Shown here piece by piece: positions 57,104 through 64,000 of a DNA stretch of 64,000 nucleotides. How positions within the stretch are numbered: the first letter of the stretch is position 1; each line of letters opens with the position of its first letter. This DNA is from Massariosphaeria phaeospora (Eukaryota; Ascomycota; Dothideomycetes; Pleosporales), in contig JAADJZ010000032.1 of NCBI GenBank assembly GCA_011032825.1, positions 124,001-188,000 of the forward strand, given 5' to 3'. A program made the translations under genes and the position numbers. The notes under the pieces are model-generated. The model searched no databases. It saw nothing but the letters and a program-made list of their open reading frames with translations, and was not told where the DNA came from.

Positions 57104-58298
57104 TCAGCCCGCACGGCGGTCCACTGGAATGTTCCTACGATCCTTCGAAGCCGTCTTCTTGCGACGCCGCTCTATCGCCCGGTCACGATCCTTTGCCTTC
57201 ATATTCTGGAAGCGATCGATCAGAGCGAGTTTCTTTTGTTCAGCTGCGATGTATGGGTCAGTCCGGCAAGTTCGAAAATGTACCATAGCGTAAAGAAGCA
57301 TGAAGGTAAGAAGCAGCACATGCGGCTGCAAGAATAAATGAGAGTAATTGGAAACTTACATTTCTTGAGGAAGAATGGTTTCTTGCCATCCTTGATCAGT
57401 TCTTTCTCCTGTTTCTTATGCTCATGTTTTATCTCCTGCTGCTTCTCCTTCGATTCGCGGGCCTTCTGCTGTGATTCCATAGAGAGCAGCTTCTTCTTCA
57501 ACCGTTCCTTCTCTATCTCGTTCTTTGATTTCTTGACAGCGGCTCGCAAATCCGCTATCTCGGACACCCTGTAGTCGTCGATGAAGCCATATCTCTTCTT
57601 GATCACGTTCTCGTCGGGTCGCGGCCCGGATACGTTGTCGAAACGAGGGTCTCGAAGGACTGGCTTCTTGACCTCTAGCGCTTTCCGCTTGCGAGATACA
57701 GCACGCTTACTGGACTGAACTGCTGGAGCGTGTTTGCTTGTGCGCGCATGGGTCGGTCTATCGGGGTCAGAAGACTCCCCCTCGAGGTCATCATCACCGT
57801 CCTCTTCCGCCTTCCGTGTTGACTTTGGTTTCTCCGAGGGTTTTGCCTTTTTGTTGGGCTTCACACCTTGTGCAAGGTTCTGGGCCTTCAGCTCTTGGAG
57901 TCTCGCCCGCAAAGCCTGCAGCTTGTCCTCTTGCGGCGCAGATGCGCCGTCGCCCCTCTTTCGCTTTCGACTAGTAGATTGGCCGTCCGAGAGTGCGGCT
58001 TGCGCCTTGGCGAGCTCTCCGAATGAGACTTTGCTCATCTGCTGCTCGTACTGTGCATTATCGTCTGACTTGAGTACAACGTTAGCATATGCCTTTTCTT
58101 GTTGTGCGGGCACTTTACCACATCCTCTTCTTCGCCATCTTCACTTGTGTCCCCATTCTCGGAGCTTAGTATCTCAGCGCCGTCTCCGGTGTCGAGTACA
58201 GAGGGCGACGAGCGGTCGGTCACCTCGTAGTACTCTTCGTCATCGGAGCTTTCTGCTGCAGCGCGTATCTTGCGGTCGAGAGTCGACGAGAGCGGCAT
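57104..58298 (-). CDS. RRP36: rRNA processing protein Rrp36
   Basis: Three exons (58298-58119, 58068-57360, 57243-57104), introns 50 and 116 bp, 342 residues. The C-terminal half has the Rrp36 signature: 'VLRDPRFDNVSG', 'KRYGFIDDYRVSEIADLRAA', 'HEHKKQEKELIKDGKKPFFL' and, across the last splice, 'KKSEQKKLALIDRF' then 'AIERRRKKTASKDRR'. Rrp36 is a nucleolar component of the 90S pre-ribosome needed for early 18S rRNA processing. The N-terminus is acidic (SDDEEYYEV, EEDV) and the middle is Lys/Arg-rich, as in yeast. The length fits fungal homologues (about 300-350). The start at 58298 is the first Met before the acidic segment. It is divergent from the FCP1-like gene with about 260 bp between start codons. 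Confidence 0.93.
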
Positions 58299-58557
58299 TG
58301 GACGGGGGGTGCAGCAGCAGTGTAAAGTAGTAGAAACAGTTTGCGTTGATGACTTTTGGCTGCCCCACATTTGGCAGGCATCGGCACAGCGGGCGCCGGC
58401 CTCCGACGCGCGCAGCCAAGGCCAGGCAGCTCAACTCAGTTTCTGGCATTCACCACCGCAGCCCGCCGACCGTTGATGCTTCGCATTTCACCGCCGCGTT
58501 CCAATAACACAGCTTCTGTGTTGCCAAGGAAACCGTTGCTTGCGCGCCGCTTGCCCC
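58299..58557. promoter_or_regulatory. short divergent promoter between RRP36 and FCP1-like gene
   Basis: About 260 bp (or 325 bp if the FCP1-like protein starts at 58624) separates the two start codons. No specific motif is claimed. Confidence 0.4.
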
Positions 58558-60458
58558 ATGACTTCCGAGCAGCGTTCGCGGTACGGCCACCTCCACCACC
58601 ACCTCCCTCTGCCATCAGCTAACATGGACAAGACCGCTGCGGGTCGCCAGGAAAGCGCGTCCCCTCAGAAATCCAGTGCGGAAGCGACCGGCATCATGAG
58701 CGACAGGATCCCGACTCAGCATGCTCTTCCCCTGAGGCCACCAGCCAGTTCGCGCCCGCGCTCGCCTGCGTCCGCCATCGCGACCGCACCCGTGCCTGAG
58801 CGTGAGCCTGCGACCGCACCCGTTCCTGAGCCTGCGACTGCGACTGTGCCCGTGCCTGCGCCTGCGCCTGCGCGGGTACAGGTGAACCCATACGCCCATG
58901 TTCTGCAATGGAACGCAATCAACAATCCCTATCAAGCCTACTCTAGCTATCCGTACCAAACTGCGCATAATGGTGGGCTACACTACATGGGATCGGGCCA
59001 GCCCCAGCAGTCGCCGTATCAGCAGCAGTCTCCGTATCAACAGCAGTCACCGTATCAGCAGCAGCAGTATGGCTTCTCGACGGCTCATCAGCCGCTGCGA
59101 TATGGTTCGACGCCAGCCTATTGGCAACACCATTATGGGTACCCGGTGTATGGTGGCCCCTCCTTCCAGCAGAACCAGCTCGGCGGACCGCCTTTTTTCC
59201 AGTACAACCAAGTAGGAGCTTGGAGCAACTCTGGAGCTCCTCGCACCCAACCTCGAGGAGAACCCACAGCCACACGGTCAACGTACGGCGCGCCTTCGCT
59301 AGACCGGATCATGGGCTGGAGCTATAATACTGACGCGGGCATAGGTATCCTGGTCATGCTCACTTCTCAAGTCAGCCACCTGCTTCTACTCCACCACCCA
59401 CTGAGGAAAATCAACCAGGTGATGGTAAAGTGAGCAGAGCCAAACGTCGTCGCGCTGCCAAAGCGGCATTGGAAGCTGCCGTCAATGAGTATGGGCATCT
59501 GACCAAGTTTCAGAAAATGTTCATTGACATTCATAACAGCGCAAGCCCCAGTTCAGGTCCCGTGAAACGTCAGAACCTCATGGTGCATGACTCCGAGATC
59601 TCGCCCCGTTCAAAGCCGCCACATATTGCCCAAAGCGAAGAAGCCCGCGCCATGCATCGTCAGAACGAGACACCTACATGGGACCCATCAAGCAAGAAAC
59701 CATCAGGACGTGGTCAGACTCGCTTCAAGATGCCTAAAGACGCCAAGATAATGCTCCCCGCGCCCCAGCCTACCCAGGAATACATTGCTCAAGCAGCCGA
59801 GGAACCCTTTACCGTGGAGTCTCCAGATATGATGCTAGTTGTTCTGGATCTTAACGGAACACTCATCCATCGTCCGGACCACAAACGTCCTACGCACAGG
59901 ATTGGCCGTCCTTTCCTCGAGCCCTTCCTGCGTTACTTGTTCAGTAACTTCGCTGTGATGGTCTGGTCAAGCGCTAGACCTCCGAATGTTAGGGCCATCG
60001 TTGAGAGCGTATTAGACGAAAAGCTACGGTCGTGTCTTGTTGCTCGCTGGGCGCGAGATACTTTCGGACTTTCATCAGAACACTACAACAAGAACGTCCA
60101 GGTGTACAAGGACCTTTCCAAGATCTGGGGAAACGAGACAATCCAGCAGAAGATCCCCGGCTATCGCTTCGGTCAGCACAACACCATCCTCATCGACGAC
60201 ACGGTGTTGAAGGCCAACGCTCAACCGCACAATCTGCTTTTGGTTCCGGAGTTTGGAGGCACGCCGCAGGAGATGAAGGAGGATACGTACTTGAAGGAGG
60301 TGGCAGGATATCTCGAAGAGTTGAGTAAGCAAGGCGATGTGTCCAGGTTCATGAGGAAGGATCCGTTCAAGCCTGACGGCCGCTGGACCTTTGTGTGGGA
60401 CGATGAGGATGCGAAGCGTGCAGAGTCAACGAAGGCTCCTGCCGAAGGAAGCACCTAA
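58558..60458 (+). CDS. FCP1/NIF-domain phosphatase-like protein
   Basis: Modelled as two exons (58558-59282 and 59372-60458) with an 89-bp intron (donor GTACGG, an ACTGAC branch-like site, acceptor CAAG); 603 residues, or 581 if the Met at 58624 is used. The first half is disordered, with Ala-Pro-Val-rich repeats and a tandem SPYQQQ repeat. The second half has the FCP1 homology fold: 'MMLVVLDLNGTLIHRP', 'LRYLFSNFAVMVWSSARP', 'KDLSKIW' and 'HNTILIDDTVLKANAQPHNL'. The usual DxDxT is DLNGT here: the nucleophilic Asp is kept but the second Asp is Asn. Related fungal proteins show the same DLNGT, so this may be a subfamily trait. It could dephosphorylate a protein or be a binding-only relative. 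The intron was placed by frame and is the weakest part of the model. Confidence 0.78.
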
Positions 60459-60961
60459 AGAAGCTCTTAAGGAAGTTCTTGCTCATTCTACGCAACCAGC
60501 TAAGCGGTCGCGCCCCAAGATGTATGTAGACTTCTCTATGCCCTATGGCCAAGGATGAACGATCATCTGAAATGATGCGCTTCAGCGCCTATATCTCTCC
60601 TAGCTTTTCTGCTTCACTGAACAATGTGTCTATACCCTTGAACTTACTCTTCGTTATCTGTGTTAGAGCTTTTTAAATGTTCGCTAACTGCTTACTGGGG
60701 TTCTTTGGAGTCTTCGCGGTTGTGCCTGGCTAGGTTTTCTGGTATAGCGATACTGCGATAACTTCATGGATTATTCAGCGGTGGGTATGGTGGGGCAGGT
60801 GTGGACACATTGCTTATTAGGTGCACTTGAAAACTCTCTCACCACAAAACTCACCAGACTTCTTCTTCCATCCCGCTCTCCGTATCCCGCCCTGTGCATA
60901 TCTGGATACCTAGAAGATTTCGGACCACCAATATACAGCGCATCTGATTCATCATATGGAC
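60459..60961. other. convergent intergenic region
   Basis: 3' flanks of the FCP1-like gene and the polyketide synthase gene; nothing else seen. Confidence 0.5.
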
Positions 60962-63900
60962 CTACTCCTGCGACACGTTCACAAACCTGCATTTCCGGGT
61001 GACCTCCCAGGCAAGAGCTGTAATGGCAGAATTACCGAGGATCTCGAATACGGCAACATCGGCGCCAAGGCTTCTAATAAACCAATTGCGCAACTCAATC
61101 GCGACCAGCGAATCGACACCGTAAGAGTGTACCGGCTTGCTCACATCCACATCGTCAATCCCGATAGCTAGGAGGTCCGCAAGCTGCTTTCGAATGGCTT
61201 CACGGACAATACTCTCTGCACCACCTATGGTTTGGGCTTCTCGTAGCTGCACTTCCCAGCTTCGTGTAGGATTTGCTTCCAATAGCGTAGGTTGGCCGAG
61301 TATTCTGACATGATGCAAGTGCTTCACGATAGGCTTTTCCATCCAGGATAGCTCTGCGGATCCTTCGGCTTTTAGGATAGCAGGTATTCCAATGGGGGTG
61401 ACGATCTGAGCCTCGGACAAACTTGAAGTCTGGAGAGCGGGATCACAATAGTACGCCAACAGCGAAAATAACTCTTCTTCGCTGAAATCTCTAGTGCCTT
61501 GTTTGAGCGCTTGTGATATGCCGCCGTTGTTGTTGGCCACATATCCGATCGAAGACATGCTGCCGAGATTGATAGACATCGCCCTTTCCCCCCGACTTAC
61601 GCGGTGGCGAGCCAGTTCATCTTGAAAGACATTTCCGGCGGCGTAATTCGATTGGCCGTGAGTTCCGAGGAGACCGGAATGCGACGACAAGAGGATGAAG
61701 AAATCCATACTCTTGGGTAACATGGTGTGGAGATTCCAGGACCCATCTACTTTCGGCCGGATTGCTGCGGTCCAGTCTTCAATTGTCATGTTATTGAATG
61801 ATACATTCTGGCAGATGATTAGCCTCAATTACATGGCAAACACGGGATTTCCTACTCGGAGTACCATGGCTGCCTGGAAGCAACCCTTAATAGGTGGCAT
61901 AGCATCCTCGATACTGGCCAGAACGTGGCGGAGTTGGCCCTTGCCGCCCACATCACAGGGTTGTGCTGTTACTTTGGCGCCTCTTGATCGCATTTCATCG
62001 AGGAAACCTTCCGTTTCCGAAGCATAGACCCTGGACCGCGAAAGCAAAACGATATACCTTGCTCCTTTTTCGACCATCCATATGCAAATACTCCTTGCAA
62101 TACCACCAAGTCCGCCTGAAATAATGTATGTCGCTCGTGAATCGAACAGTCTCGTGGGCTTCAACTTTACCACTTCGACTATATCTTCGTCGGCGAATTC
62201 TACCACCAGCTTGCCCATGTGCTTTCCCGTTTGCATCAATCGGAAAGCTTGCTGTATCTCGCTTCCCTTGAACACCTGGACTGGACTTGGCGGTCTTATT
62301 TTGCCCTCAACAACAAGCTTCACCACTGCGCTTAAAACTTCAGTAATCCGATCTTGCGTCTTGTAGAGCGAAGGCATGTCAACACTTGCGAACATCACAT
62401 TTTTTGCAAACGGTTGCATCGGAAGACCTCCCACGCAGGAGGTTTCTGTGGAATGGATGTCCTTCTTTCCGAGCTCAATAAAGCGCCCGAACGGGGCTAA
62501 GACCTCCCAAGACCTCCTCAGTGCGTCGCCTGAAAGTGAGTTGAGAACGATGTCCACACCAACGTCGCCCGTCAGTCTCTGGATTCTAGATGCGAAGTCG
62601 ATACTTCGGCTCGAAAAAATGTGGCGTTGTGGGATGTCATACAAGTCGATCAACAACCGCACTTTCTCGTCACTCGACGTAGTAGTGAATATTGTCAATC
62701 CCAGGGTTTTAGCCAGCTGGATTGCTGCTTGACCTACGCCGCCCGCACCAGAATGGATCAATATGGACTCGCCAGATCGCGCTCTCGCCCACGTCACAAG
62801 ACTGTAGTATACTGTGCAATAAACCAGCGGTAGTGCGGCTCCAGTGCTCAATGGTATATTAGCCGGAAGCTTGTGCAGCTGGCAGGCTTTGCATCGAACC
62901 GTCGTCGCCATAGTGCCCGTGTGCACGCCGATCACAGTGTCACCAATCTCGAAATTTGTTGTAGCGCTGCTTCTTACACTAGTTACAACGCCAACTAGTT
63001 CGTTTCCCAGGTAGTTATCACTGACTTGGCCAAGAGCTGTAAGGACGTCTTTGAAGTTAAGGCCAACAGCGAGGACGCGGACTTCAGCCTCATGTAACTC
63101 CAGAGGGGTGGTATTCCTCTCGAATTCTTCGAAAGTTAGAGTGTCGAGAAGTCCCACGGCTCCGATTGTCAGCTTGATGGGAGTCTGGAAACCGTCATTC
63201 CATTTCCGGGCGACAAGCTGTCGCACATCTGGGTCGGGGTAAATCCGAGCTGTGACCTCGGGAGCCTCCACCACACGTGGTAAACACAATACGTCATTTT
63301 GTACGACATATTCGCTCTCATACCCTGTTTGCGATCTGGGTGGATTCTTCAGCAAAACCTTCCATATATGGCCTCCGATACGACCAATATCATATGGCGC
63401 CTCAAGTGTGATGTTCACACAACCGAAATCGAGGTTTTCAGACTCCAAGGTCCGCGCTAGACCTTTGGCAAGCGCATGGCTTGGGCTTAGGTCAGGATCC
63501 GTTGGCTGCCCGCTGACCCATATCATACCGTACGCTTGAGACCATATCTTCTTGATAAGAGCTAGGTCCTTGTCGTCGAGATTCTGAAGCAGAGGTCGAT
63601 CGAAACTGCATAGAAAAATACATGTTGAATCTGTAAAGTCTACTACAGTAGCAGCCTCCGCATCGACGACGGTCAAAATGGCATCCAATCCCAATGCAGC
63701 GTGCTGCTGCTGAAGATATTTGCGAATCTGATTTTGGACGCCCGACGTCTTCTCGTATATGATCTGTACGATCGGAGCTGCTTTAATTGTTGGCTGGGTG
63801 AGAGGGGTAGCATCAATTGCCGTCGACACGAGCACCGCACTAGTTGGCGAATGGTTCGGCGCACCATACACGTCCTCTAACACAAGATCAACTCCGGAGA

Positions 63901-64000
63901 ATCCTGCCCTTATTAGATGTCCATTCCACTCAGTCTGCGACATCAGAGGACTCCACTGACGATGCTCCTCTTGGCTTAACCACCAACCCGGGAGTAAACC
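60962..64000 (-). CDS. highly reducing polyketide synthase, C-terminal part (ER-KR-ACP), 5' end off window
   Basis: Partial: the frame is open to the window end. Exons 64000-61857 and 61807-60962 are joined over a 48-bp intron (AAMVLR|NVSFNN); 996 residues visible. The first residues ('GLLPGWWLSQEEHRQWSPLM', 'WNGHLIRAGFSGVDLVLED') are the end of the methyltransferase/structural region. Next comes the enoyl reductase ('LNFKDVLTALGQV', 'ILIHSGAGGVGQAAIQLAK', 'IVLNSLSGDALRRSWE'), the ketoreductase ('ATYIISGGLGGIARSI', 'RYIVLLSRS', 'MDFFILLSSHSGLLGTHGQS', 'NYAAGNVFQDELARHR'), and an acyl carrier domain with the phosphopantetheine Ser in 'HSYGVDSLVAIELRNW'. The order ER-KR-ACP with no thioesterase is typical of fungal iterative highly reducing synthases. 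KS, AT and DH should lie beyond 64 kb. The product is unknown. Confidence 0.95.

Noticed and set aside
57071..57337. Plus-strand open frame 'MFLFNDLDPRRSARTAVH...'
   Set aside because: A shadow of the last exon and intron of RRP36 on the opposite strand.

Overview
The window is filamentous ascomycete (Pezizomycotina) nuclear DNA. The evidence is many short GT-AG introns (about 45-155 bp), a type I highly reducing polyketide synthase, a Fot1/pogo transposon whose only defects are nonsense changes of the C-to-T or G-to-A kind (as left by repeat-induced point mutation, RIP), and several proteins with fungal family signatures. A dothideomycete is my best guess, but that is inference. No tRNA, rRNA, CRISPR array or bacterial-type operon was recognised. 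All gene models were spliced by eye; wherever I derived every junction, the summed exons are divisible by three.

Layout. 1-10 kb: a secreted S41-family serine peptidase, a gene-poor stretch with two copies of a small inverted-repeat element, and a vacuolar polyphosphate polymerase subunit of the Vtc2/Vtc3 type. 10-20 kb: an F-box-like protein, a complete but nonsense-riddled Fot1-like transposon with perfect 45-bp ends, a mitochondrial GGQ rescue factor divergent from a serine palmitoyltransferase small-subunit-like gene, a third copy of the small element, and an orphan glycoside hydrolase 3 C-terminal domain. 21-27 kb: inner kinetochore CENP-I/Mis6, a SPATA20/YyaL-like thioredoxin-domain protein, and a 3-copy tandem repeat with a RIP-like pattern. 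27-34 kb: a hypothetical gene frameshifted at a 7-bp tandem repeat, a Bor1-type anion exporter, and a zinc-finger protein. 34-45 kb: an ING-family PHD protein, a Gfd2-like DEDDh exonuclease-fold protein with an RGG-like tail, an APH-type kinase-like protein, and a second F-box-like gene. 45-55 kb: long gene-free stretches around a low-complexity hypothetical protein, a short-chain dehydrogenase, and a decayed FAD-oxidase (BBE) fragment. 55-64 kb: a BTB protein, the ribosome-biogenesis factor Rrp36, an FCP1-like phosphatase-domain protein, and the C-terminal half (ER-KR-ACP) of a highly reducing polyketide synthase running off the right end.

Most genes are independently transcribed housekeeping or regulatory genes. 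The parts that look accessory are the repeat islands (5.7-7.0, 10.6, 12.9-15.1, 18.3, 26.9-27.4 and 37.4-37.7 kb), the SDR plus BBE relic, and the polyketide synthase at the right edge, whose cluster partners, if any, lie beyond 64 kb.
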